DNA from: Gryganskiella cystojenkinii | Taxonomy: Eukaryota; Mortierellomycota; Mortierellomycetes; Mortierellales; Mortierellaceae | Reading direction: 5' to 3' | DNA: 14,808 nt | Assembly: GCA_015852425.1 (NCBI GenBank) | Contig: JAAAIG010000905.1 | Span: forward strand, 1 to 14,808 | In this document: positions 1 through 8,329 of the stretch, piece by piece | How the letters are laid out: the number at the start of each line of letters is the position of its first letter | How positions within the stretch are numbered: position 1 is the stretch's first letter | The notes under the pieces: model-generated | The model's input: only the letters and a program-made list of their open reading frames with translations | Databases searched by the model: none | Told to the model about the DNA's origin: nothing | Made by a program: the position numbers and the translations under genes

Positions 1-60
1 CAAAGCTCAAAAATCGAAGCAAGAATCGGTCACAAACAAGAAAGGACGGCGGCTATTGTC

Positions 61-249
61 TCCCTCACTCAATTACTCTCATCCCGACTCCCTCACTCAA
101 TTACTGTCACTGTGACTTCCTACTCTCGCGCTGTCTCTCACTCAATTGCTCTCGCGATTCCCTACTCGCGATTCCCTCACTCAATTACTCTCGCGCTGTC
201 TCTCTTACTTATTACTCTCGCTCTAATTCTCTATCTCACTCTCACGTCA
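61..249. repeat. Degenerate pyrimidine-rich tandem array
   Basis: The core CTCACTCAATTACTCTC recurs, with small changes, starting near 64, 92, 137 and 176. Spacers are CT-rich, and a second motif (TACTCTCGCGCTGTCTCT) occurs near 121 and 185. Spacing is uneven (28, 45 and 39 nt), so this is a degenerate array rather than a clean satellite. No coding sequence is supported. It could be a decayed minisatellite or a CT-rich fungal promoter or leader region. Confidence 0.7.
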
Positions 250-463
250 TCATAGCTCTCCCGCGTCCCTTGATTACATCACCCTATTCTTCCCATTCTA
301 GCCGTAAACAAGGTAACTGTAACTATTCGCCGCGAGTGTGATGGCGCGTGGAGTCCTGAGAAAATCACCCTCCCAAGCTTTTATGAACAAATGCTTCACT
401 CTCATGAACTCCACAAATCCTAATGTGCCATTGGGCGCAGGAGAAGACATCTTGATGTGCCAG

Positions 464-688
464 TTGTCATTGGGCAGGTGCATCCCACTCGTGTTTTCTA
501 TACGTCGGCTATGCCATATCGTGGGTCAGAAACAAGTGTGCTTGGTGGGGGTGCGACGAGAATGCTTGCTTTTTTCTTTCTCTGATCCCCACACTCCTAC
601 AGGAGATGCCACTTTGGTGCACAGGTTGTCATTGGGCAGGTGCACCACAGGTGTAGTCAAGTGTACCAGTTGTCATTGGGCAGGTGCA
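464..688 (+). repeat. Three exact copies of a 19-mer
   Basis: TTGTCATTGGGCAGGTGCA occurs exactly at 464-482, 626-644 and 670-688. A partial relative (GTGCCATTGGGCGCAGGAG) lies near 425. Flanking GTGC/GTAC bases are partly shared. The copies sit in a 120-codon open frame (338-700) that has no recognisable protein character, so I treat them as DNA repeats. The rest of 250-783 shows nothing I can name. Confidence 0.75.
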
Positions 689-783
689 CTGTGGGTTTGA
701 ATGTGTGTGTTTGATTGTGTAGCAGCAGATGTGTAACAAGCATTATTAATTTTTGCGCGTCATTCTAGAACGCCTATAATCAC

Positions 784-1225
784 ATGCCATTACCACTACC
801 GGACACGGCATTGACACCTGCGGGCCAAAGACCCATTCAGGACGCCAACGCGTCTAATCCGCTGATAATAGGCAAACCGTCGAAGCTGGATAAATTGTTT
901 TACGACACAAAGCCAGCCCAGTGGCTGCCTGAAGTTTACGCTGCACAAAACGGAGGCGAGACAAGGGGCTTTGTGGAAGGTCTACGGATCATGTGTGGGT
1001 GGAAACACTTCCCAATTCGGGCGTCGATGCATTCCTTGTTACTATATTGCGAGTCTGAACTTGGCCAAAAGCAGCTCACACTTTTGAGGTCGTGCGCTTG
1101 CCTTCAAGCTGAGTCAGATGACCTTGCCGTGAACATCGGGGTCCACTCTGTGGGGTCGTACAAGGGCAAGGTGGCAGGGATTTCCAATGAGGGCGGTCAT
1201 TCTTCTTCGAACGCGTTCAGTACAA
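784..1225 (+). CDS. Unrecognised 5' exon, gene truncated
   Basis: An open frame starts at ATG 784 and runs about 147 codons. At 1226 it meets GTAAGTGAG, a strong fungal splice-donor match, so the short continuation to the stop at 1233 is probably intron. The translation has mixed composition and looks protein-like (for example KLDKLFYDTKPAQWLPEVY), but I do not recognise a family. No convincing acceptor follows, because an antisense LINE fragment begins about 20 nt downstream. This may be the surviving first exon of a gene disrupted by that insertion, perhaps even of the broken gene further right. Function unknown. Confidence 0.4.
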
Positions 1226-1244
1226 GTAAGTGAGATTGCATTAA

Positions 1245-1728
1245 TCAACCAATGGTCCAAAAGAAGAGATCAATGTCCTTGGCTGACAGGGATAGGTAGC
1301 CCAGGTACTTCTCGAAGGTGGGTGAGTTAGCGTCATGCCACTTTACGCCAGCCTGTGTGACGGCCTGCTGAAGGTCCGGGTCGGGATTGTTGGAGAGAGG
1401 AAAAGCGATTGTCTTCGATAGGTTGACATGGGCGTTAGAGGCGTCGCTGTAGAGTTGCAAAAGCTCTTGTAGGACTCCCCATTCCTCGGCTGAGTTGATG
1501 AATTGGAGCAGATCGTCAGTCAGCGTAGGCGAGGAGGCGGATATCTGCACATGGGTCGGGCATGAGACATCCAGAGAGTCGATCGTTGGTCAAGAGTAGG
1601 AGGAGGAGAGGCTCAAATGCAAGGTTGAAGAGTAGTGGTGAGAGTGGGTTGCCTTGAGGGCCAAAATAAATGAGGATCGGTGACGTAGCCACAGAAGCAA
1701 ATGTGGATGTGCTAAAATCAAGAAGCAA
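1245..1728 (-). mobile_element. Non-LTR retrotransposon (LINE) reverse-transcriptase fragment
   Basis: The minus strand encodes the middle of a LINE reverse transcriptase. An STSTF segment comes first, then QGNPLSPLLFNLAFEPLL (the QGDPLSPLLF motif, with Asp changed to Asn), then RLLAYAD. After a frameshift it resumes as DDLLQFINSAEEW and a thumb-like region (ASNAHVNLSKTIAFPLS, KWHDANSP, YLGY). The frame break falls inside the catalytic YADD box: a 4-nt tandem duplication (GTCAGTCAG on the plus strand, 1515-1523) introduces a stop and shifts the frame. Endonuclease, gag-like and 3' regions are missing, so this is a dead internal fragment. It resembles L1/Tad-like fungal LINEs; the exact clade cannot be set by eye. 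Confidence 0.85.
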
Positions 1729-2278
1729 ATGGATTGACCATGCCACACTCCGACCGATTGTCAATTTCCTTTTCTTTTTTTTTTTCGCTGGCGTTGTCGC
1801 TGCCTTCACCTCTACACGTAAATATTCTTTCTCTTACTTTGTTCCTTTCCCTTCTCACTCATTGTCCCACGCCTTCGTCAGTCTTCCTTCCATCAATCCC
1901 TGTCCCCTCTGTGGTCACCACTCAGTTCAATTGCGTCCCACTGACACCAATTCTTCCTGCGTCTCAGCTCAGCACGCCAAGGTAGGTCTTACATACATTT
2001 TTCCATGGTATATTTATTGGGTGCATTGTATGTTTGAATTCTTTTCTATGCTCCTAACGTGCCTGTGGGGGTGGGATGATTGCGCTTCTTGTGCTTCATT
2101 CATACGGATGATTGCCTGTCAGCCACTGTCCAGGGTTCCTTTGCCCCTGGTTATGCTCATCGTCTTTCGTCTGATGCCCCACAGGTGCCGGCGAAGAGGG
2201 GAGTCATCTTTTATTAGTTTGAACGCTCTACGAGAAATTGTGTGTATGACAACTGATCATTCAATACTTGAGACTTAG
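1729..2278. other. No clear gene; possible upstream exon of the next locus
   Basis: This stretch begins with a T-rich run (about 1766-1788) and CT-rich DNA. A possible intron has donor GTAGGT at 1982 and acceptor CCCCACAG ending at 2184. A frame open from 2186 to a TAG at 2276-2278 is in register with the exon starting at 2279. The TAG could therefore be a nonsense mutation in an earlier exon of the following pseudogene. The low-complexity translation upstream of 1982 gives no family signal. Confidence 0.3.
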
Positions 2279-4544
2279 ATGAAATCACTCAAATCCGATC
2301 TCGCCGATGATAATCACGCGCATGTTGACTTCGAGAAACAATATGCATGCTATGCTGCTTATATTGGTCGACAAAAACAACAAGGCGGCAAGTTCGCTCT
2401 AGATTATATCCTGGATTACCAACAAATGAGGAGCGAATATGACGAGCACTTGCTTCAACGCACAGTCGGCATTTCACACACTTCAGCCAGCAACATCGTC
2501 AACAATTCCGTTGAACAATATACGTCAGGTGAGAACGATTTGAAACCATGTTATTCCATATGATTATTAACCTATCCATATACGCACTTAGAGGAATCAA
2601 AGAACGCGCGATTGGCACACCTGTGACCGCAACGTTGTTCGGTTTTGAAGGTAAGCTACAAAAACACAAATATTGGTGCTCGTTGCTGAAAGATGCTCCA
2701 CTATTCTCACGTTGTATTCTATATTGGATATATGACTGATGATCAAATAGGACAATCGATAGCACCGTTATCCGCAGTTCGCACTCCGCCGATGAACCGA
2801 GGATCGGGGTCCTCAACACCAACAATGACACCCCCAACCGTCCTCGTTTTGGCATCAACAACGACAGCAATGAACTAAGACAGGATGTGGTTAACGACCA
2901 CGAGAGGGTGTCTGGGGAGGATGAGGGATTTGGGCAACCATCCAGTAATATTTTCGACGAGCCAGTAGGAGCTGCCGAAATTGGAGTAATGTCTTGGATT
3001 CAGCAGCGGCCAGTCTTCAGTCTTCCACTGACCAAAGACTCAAGACTGGGGACGTCAGGTGACAGAGTCTTACAACAAGACAAAGAAGAGGACTTCCTTG
3101 AGCTACAAGCAGGTTGATGAGATCGCGTAAGTATTTGTTGGCTCCAAGTGAATAAGACTCATATTCAAACGAGACTTTGAACACTAATCCGCATGCTATT
3201 TTATCAATCTAGACTGCTATCTGGTGTTCTGCACTTTGATGAAAAAAATGTTGGCATCGACGCCACTGAAATGTCAACAATCACAAATGAGGTTCTGCGT
3301 CGGTTCTGTACCAAAGATCTTCAGGAGAGAGATTTGAAGCGGTCGATCGAAGCAGCAATGCTTTTTGGTACCTGGACCCAGGTTTGTTGCTGTGGCTGTG
3401 TGCTTATGTTGTTTTAAATTAACATTGAAGAAAACTATCTGCCTTTTTTCTGTTTGTCGACCATGTAGAAATGGGGATCCTGAATCTGCTGAGCTGCCTC
3501 TCGAAGGAGTTTGGAGACACCGACGTAACCGTAATCGACATCGGGCCGGTCATTGATCTGATAATGGAATCCTACAAGACATGCCAACAGAACGACATAT
3601 TACCTGCAGGGTTTCTCAAGTGCGACCCTATTCGCATTCGCATCGCATAAAATCCATGTAACTCGCGAATATTCGCAATTGAGAAACACTAATTATATGT
3701 CTTGTTCATAGCTCTGCATCTGTTTCGACACCTCAAAACATGGAGCAAATTGAAAGCGAGAGTGATGCGATGTCGTCGGTGATTGTCCCGATTTTACGCG
3801 AATTTATGGGACGTTCAAGGCCACATTCAATTCAAAAGGTAATTGGTGATGTTCGATTTAATAATGTGAGGTTACACATAGTGTTTGATGTAACGGCCAC
3901 CTTTGGGATAAACCCTAGCCACCCTTGCTTTTTCAACAGCCTTAACAGAGCTTCGACTGCGGGCGAAAACAGGAAAGCCTCCTTGGATCAAGATGGCCAA
4001 GCTAGGCAGCCAGACATCGCGGGCCGCACAGAGGAGGGCCATGAAGCATAATATGGAGAGCTAAAGGGCCTGAACCCCTCGACACTGTCAAAGAACGCAG
4101 ATACTCTTCGACTCGCGATGTTCACCAAGGATAGTCTCGATGATCTTGTTCGAGTCTCGGAAGACGATCTGCCACTCTTTAAGTTTTCAATCAGTTGGCC
4201 GATATGTAGTGTTTTACCTCGGCGCAAAAATTGGTAACACTGTCGTACATACAAGGATCTTGAACCTCGCGCTGCCAACTTGTTTGCCCGAGCTTCGATC
4301 GCTGGATCAAACGTTCTTCTTCAGGATGTTTCAGATTCAATCTTTGGTCCAGATTACTAGCAGGCGCTTGAGACAAGAGCGACGGGAGCCAAAGGGGGAC
4401 AATATTCTGTTCCCAACACTGGCCACACCTCTTCGGAACGCTGCTCTAGGTATTCAGTCCAAGGCAAAGGTGGGCAAACGCAAGGGCAAGGAGACAATGG
4501 AGATGTCAAAAGCCAAGCGCAACAAGGAAACTGTGCAGGCATGA
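2279..4544 (+). pseudogene. Broken multi-exon gene of an expanded fungal family
   Basis: I infer exons separated by GT-AG introns at 2529-2593, 2651-2750, 3127-3212, 3368-3468 and 3839-3939. Continuous protein-like segments include VLHFDEKNVGIDATEMSTIT, ILNLLSCLSKEFGDTDVTVI, ALTELRLRAKTGKPPWIKMA, FTKDSLDDLVRVSEDDLPLF and GRYVVFYLGAKIGNTVVHTR. A basic Lys-rich tail (about 4465-4540) ends at the stop after 4541. Lesions are a phase mismatch across intron 2, and frame breaks near 3040-3075, 3775, 4060 and 4188. A MITE also lies in the coding sequence at 3607-3691. The C-terminal layout (KDsLD, then an f-x-x-Yl-x-x-k strand, then a LP-x-x-L-x-x-L segment) parallels the minus-strand pseudogene at 10219-11372, and I regard them as related. 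The function is unknown; a PD-(D/E)XK-like fold is suggested only through that relative. Confidence 0.6.
3607..3691 (+). mobile_element. hAT-like MITE, internally deleted copy
   Basis: The 85-bp element begins CAGGGTTTCTCAAGTGCGA and ends in TTGAGAAACACTA, so both ends share GTTTCTCAA in inverted orientation. The flanks ATTACCTG (3599-3606) and ATTATATG (3692-3699) match at 6 of 8 positions, fitting an 8-bp hAT-type target duplication. Its right part matches the 144-bp copy at 11204-11347 read on the opposite strand, including CATAAAATCCATGTAA. Relative to that copy about 55-60 nt is missing just inside the left end. It interrupts the coding frame of the surrounding pseudogene. Confidence 0.75.
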
Positions 4545-4726
4545 ATGAAATGAGGATGAACTCAACATTACACAACATTGTCTGCAGAGGTGAAATGATC
4601 AACTAAATTACGAAATTGGCATTCCCATATTATTTTTTTCTCATTCAGTATGTTGTTCGAGGAGGTTTGGGTGGATAATAGTATTGAGGTTTTCTTTTTT
4701 ACCCTCATAACCTTTGCTCCTTGCCT

Positions 4727-5234
4727 TGTCAAGGACTGACAGGCAGGTTTGAGTAAGGTGTGTAAAACGAAGTTATATTGATTAAGTTAAACAAGAGTGA
4801 GCAGGCAGGAGAACTAGACTAGGTGAGTGAGTTATTGCAGACTGAGGAACAAGGAGAGAGAGAGACTATGTGGGATTTAAACGAAAGGGAAACAGGGACT
4901 TGATCCAGGAAATAAGGGACAGATCAGATTCCTGACGGAACTCTAACCGGTAGCCCATGCAAGAAGTTAAGGACGAGACGCGAATACTGGAGACAGGTAG
5001 ATAAGTCCCAGAATATCATCGTTCTAGATTCAGGGTGACAGGCCAGATCGAACGTGAAGACTGAGTGGCAGTCTTGGTGCATTCGGACGGGAAAGTTAAT
5101 CTTAACTCTGTTGCCAACAGGCTCTTGATGAAGATAATAGGTCGGAACTGAGAGTGGGGCAACGCCAGTCGCTAGACAAGCAACCTAGCGTTGTTCATGA
5201 TCGAGACCTAGAATAATCATCGCGGTTCATGACA
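4727..5234 (-). repeat. LTR of a Ty3/Gypsy-type element, inverted
   Basis: On the minus strand this is a 508-bp LTR with TGTCA...TGACA ends. Its 3' block (plus-strand 4727-4844) aligns almost without gaps to 6713-6831 read in reverse, sharing CAGTCTGCAATAAC and the terminal TGTCAGTCCTTGACA. Its 5' end (TGTCATGAACCGC) matches the start of the 381-bp LTR at 6451 (TGTCACGAACCGC). The middle differs and is about 127 bp longer, so it comes from a related element, not the same one. Flanking pentamers (TGCCT and CGGCC) do not match, so a simple solo-LTR insertion is not supported. Confidence 0.85.
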
Positions 5235-5235
5235 C

Positions 5236-6450
5236 GGCCACGGAGAGATTGCCAAAACATATGACCTGGTCAGTCATACACATCACTGGCCCAAGAGGCG
5301 CCAGTTTGTAATGGAGTTTGCGTCAACTGGCGACGTGTTTCAACGCAACAAGACTGCGACTCACAAGCTCTGTGGCCCAGCCCCTGCCAGTCCCCGAATT
5401 ACCCTGGTCGTCTCTGTCCATGAACTTTATTGTTCAGCTACCCGAGTCTAATGGCTATACCGCTATCCTTGTCGTTGTCGACTGCCATTCCAAGATGGCC
5501 CGCTTTTTACCTGCCACTGTGGGTGTGGATTCAAATGGTACTCTTATGCTGTCCTCATTCGTGTTGTCGGTATCTATGGTACTCCCGATGATATCGTCTC
5601 TGACTGTGGATCAGTCTTCACTTTCAAGTTCACTCGTACCTTCATGAAGGCTCTGGGTATCAAACAGAATCTGTCGACTGCCTTCCACCCCTAAACAGAT
5701 GGCCAAACAGAACGGACCAACGGAATTCTGGGACAATACCTGCGTTGCTACACCAACCATGAACAGGACAACTGGTGCAAGTACCTCTACAAAGCCGAGC
5801 TCAGTTGCAACAATTCGTTACAGTCAACAACAAACCAAACCCTTTCTACGCTTGCACGGATACCATGCCCGCTTCAACATCAATGTACGCCGAGTCGCCT
5901 CCGACAACCCCTTCATGATTAAGACCGCCCAGGAAACACCGGAACGGTACAACAATACAAAGGCTAAAGAACAACCGGACTTCATCTCTGGCGATATGGT
6001 CATGCTCCGACGCAAAAACATTCGGACTACGCGACCCTCTGACAAGCTTGATGTCAAGAACCTAGGACCCTTCAAAGTGCTAGAACAAGTCAACAGCCGA
6101 GCTTTCCGCCTCGAATTACCCAAGACTATGTCTCGTCTACACCCGGTCTTCCATCTCTCTCTCCAGGAACGATATCGACCCAACACGATCGAAGGACGAA
6201 AAAGACCGCCACCTCCACCTGTTGAGATTGATGGCGAAAAAGAATACGTCGTCGAAGGAATCGAAGACTCTCGGGTCCGTAACAAGACGTTTGAGTACCT
6301 TGTCAAATTTGAAGGCTATGATGACCCTGAATGGCAGCCCGTGGAGAACCTCGAACACGCACCGGAGATTGTAACCGCCTATCACGCTACGAATCCTCAG
6401 CGCCTGGCCCCATACCGTCGAACCTGGAAGGTTCTCCATAAGGAGAGGAT
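5236..6450 (+). pseudogene. Ty3/Gypsy chromovirus integrase with chromodomain, 5'-truncated
   Basis: This is the C-terminal part of a pol polyprotein. In order it holds: the end of an integrase zinc-binding region (GHGEIAKTYDLV, HHWPKRRQ, then [11 protein letters not shown], where the usual two Cys are Gly and Phe); the integrase core; a GPF-type module (KNLGPFKVLEQVN, about 6053-6090); and a chromodomain (about 6242-6415: EYVVEGIEDSR, EYLVKFEGYDDPEWQPVENL). In the core the first catalytic Asp is Asn (SMNF, codon 5423-5425), the second is kept (VSDCG, 5602-5604), and Glu is kept (GQTER, 5710-5712). Frame breaks lie near 5375, 5543 and 5838-5856, with a nonsense TAA at 5692-5694. Gag, protease, RT and RNase H are absent; the sequence starts abruptly at the inverted LTR. 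The purine run AAGGAGAGGA just before 6451 is a plausible polypurine tract. The element is dead. Confidence 0.9.
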
Positions 6451-6831
6451 TGTCACGAACCGCAATGATTGTTCGAGGCCTCGATCACGAATGACCCTAG
6501 GTTGCTTGATCTTGCACGGCCTAGAGCCAAAGTGTATAAAAGACTGCTCTCGCTGACCCATTGCTCTCTCGTCGGCTCTCTAAATCTCAGCCACTTCTCT
6601 GGATCTCAGTCCCTTCCTTGTTAGGGTCCCACCTTCTCCCTCTTGCCTGGGATCTCACCTTGATGCTTGACTTCATATAAATACTAAATAGATCCTCATT
6701 ACTCTTTCTCTTCAGTCTGCAATAACTTACTCACCTAGTCTGGTCCTCCTGCCTGCTCACCCTTCGTTAACCTTAATCAATATATCTTCGTTTTACACAC
6801 CATACTCAAATCTGCCTGTCAGTCCTTGACA
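6451..6831 (+). repeat. 3' LTR of the integrase-bearing element
   Basis: The 381-bp repeat runs from TGTCACGAACC to AGTCCTTGACA, giving a 5-bp TGTCA/TGACA terminal inverted repeat. It follows directly after a polypurine tract and the end of the pol frame, as a Ty3/Gypsy 3' LTR should. TATA-like motifs occur at 6534-6543 (TGTATAAAAG) and near 6675 (CATATAAATA). The second lies about 40 nt before the conserved CAGTCTGCAATAAC block shared with the LTRs at 4727-5234 and 9464-9905. The pol open frame runs into the LTR to a stop near 6556. Confidence 0.85.
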
Positions 6832-7095
6832 CCATCGCCACCGGGTTCTCTGTCCTCTGTCCTGTTTCTCTTCCACCAATTGGCTTGTGTCGAAGTAAAG
6901 AAGAGTAAGTAGTTATCATAAAAGAAGACAGAAAACAAAAAAGAAAAGGAGTCGCAGACCTTGTCCCCCATCCTGTCAAAAGCTCGACTACGCCGCGGTA
7001 GGTTGTGAATAGGAAAGGTCGTAGAGAACTAAAGATAAATGTTTATGAGATTGATGGATTTAAATACTAGAGTACGTTTTTGCTATTCTACAGTA

Positions 7096-7974
7096 TCAAC
7101 GAAAGGCGCCGATAACCTCAGCCGTGTTTCTCACTTCAGCAAAGTCCCTCAGGCTCTCGACGTGCACACTGTGAACCGTTTCAGCATCGAATCCATTCTT
7201 CCCAAACGCCCTTGTGGCATCTCCGATGAGAACGATGCGCGCCATCTCGACGGCAAACCCATCCTCTCCCTGCTCACCCTCCGGCGCATCCTCTGGTGTC
7301 TCGACAAAAACGCTCGTTCCGTCGGTCCACCGCGCTGAGGCTGCTGCGTCGGCCATGTTGCCACGCCCGCCCCATTTCCCTGTCAAAGCGAGATTCTGGG
7401 CAGTTCGAACAGCTGTACTGACGGCGAGGTCCGTTGCCATACCTGCAATGAGTAGGGTCTTGATGCCGCGCTTTTTGAGAATCGACTCGAGAGGTGTGTT
7501 GATGAAGACGCTGTGCCCATGCGAAGTCATGATGGTTTCGTCCGGGGGCGGCATTGGAGCGGCATCTTTCTTGGGTGGGGGAGGCGGTGTCTCGTCAAGA
7601 GAATAGACGAGCTTCGGTCCTTCCGGCCGCATTACCCTCGGTGCGGCAAACTCAAGGAAATCAATTGCGCGTGCCTGTTCCCCGTTTGCTCCGAAAGGAC
7701 CAACTTTGCTGACATGCAACGGGTGGTCAGTCCAGACAGGACGGTACTGCACATGGATGATCAGTGGTCTCTGGCCCTCTGGCTTCTCTTCGCAGGCACT
7801 GCGGAAAGCTGCGATAAGCGCTGTGATGTTCTTCTCGAAGTCTGGGTTAGAGGCTCCGGTCCCCCAGGCAGTCACGTCGCGGAAGCCGAGTTGATTGTCG
7901 ATGAGGAGCAATGCCGTGGTGCTCATGCGTGGAACTGGCGCGATGATGTCACCTGTGACGGAATGACGCGACAT
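7096..7974 (-). CDS. Isochorismatase-like (cysteine hydrolase fold) protein, atypical active site
   Basis: A single-exon, 292-residue protein of the isochorismatase-like fold. That family includes nicotinamidases, isochorismatases and related amidases using an Asp-Lys-Cys triad. Visible features are a first strand with LLLIDNQLGF (Asp26), a central strand LIIHVQYRP (residues 71-79), a strand-helix unit HSVFINTPLESIL (154-166), and GMATDLAVSTAVRTA (178-192). Asp26 is retained. The position normally holding the nucleophilic Cys is Ala184 (GCC, 7423-7425), and the usual Lys is replaced (Ser151 by alignment to SVF). A Pro/Lys-rich insert lies at about 129-145. The frame is open upstream to 8193, but the ATG at 7974 has A at -3 and starts just before the domain, so I chose it; the upstream translation looks like leader. 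The frame is intact, so this appears to be a live gene. Substrate unknown; it may be non-catalytic or use another mechanism. Confidence 0.85.
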   Translation of the reverse strand: MSRHSVTGDIIAPVPRMSTTALLLIDNQLGFRDVTAWGTGASNPDFEKNITALIAAFRSACEEKPEGQRPLIIHVQYRPVWTDHPLHVSKVGPFGANGEQARAIDFLEFAAPRVMRPEGPKLVYSLDETPPPPPKKDAAPMPPPDETIMTSHGHSVFINTPLESILKKRGIKTLLIAGMATDLAVSTAVRTAQNLALTGKWGGRGNMADAAASARWTDGTSVFVETPEDAPEGEQGEDGFAVEMARIVLIGDATRAFGKNGFDAETVHSVHVESLRDFAEVRNTAEVIGAFR

Positions 7975-8207
7975 TGTAGTTTGGTTGATTGGGTTGGTAA
8001 CCAGAAATCGGAAATTTACAGTATCAGTCAAGGGTGCCCTAGGGAGTGATAAAACTAATGCGTGTGGGTGGTGGAAACGGTTGTAACACGCTGGGCGATG
8101 AGGGCAGAGGCGATGTGATGTGTTGTCGGAAGAATGGACAAAAAAAAATTGCAAAAAAAACTTGTGGGATTCCAAACTTGTGTGACGTGACAAACAGTAT
8201 TCTTGTT

Positions 8208-8329
8208 CACTCAGTTGCGGTATTCAGCGTTGTCTCTTTTGTTAATGTATTAATGGTCCCACCACAGGCACTCAGTTGCGCTCTTCAAGGTTGTCTCTCC
8301 TGTTGAGATATTCAATGATCCCACCGCGG
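8208..8329. repeat. 61-bp imperfect direct duplication
   Basis: Positions 8208-8268 and 8269-8329 are adjacent direct copies. Both begin CACTCAGTTGCG and share TTGTCTCT and TCCCACC. By eye there are about 12 mismatches and two 1-nt gaps. The right copy contains the end of the Harbinger transposase reading frame, including its stop (TCA on the plus strand, 8272-8274). The left copy lies just beyond it. Confidence 0.75.

Noticed and set aside
61..249. Possible CRISPR array
   Set aside because: The units are imperfect, spacing is irregular, spacers are similar to one another, and the context is eukaryotic.
338..700. 120-codon plus-strand open frame
   Set aside because: It spans the 19-mer repeats, has no family signal and no splice or start context of note.
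7975..8193. N-terminal extension of the isochorismatase-like frame
   Set aside because: It is open for 73 codons, but the translation is low-complexity His/Phe/Leu-rich and precedes a well-placed ATG in good context. It is more likely 5' leader.
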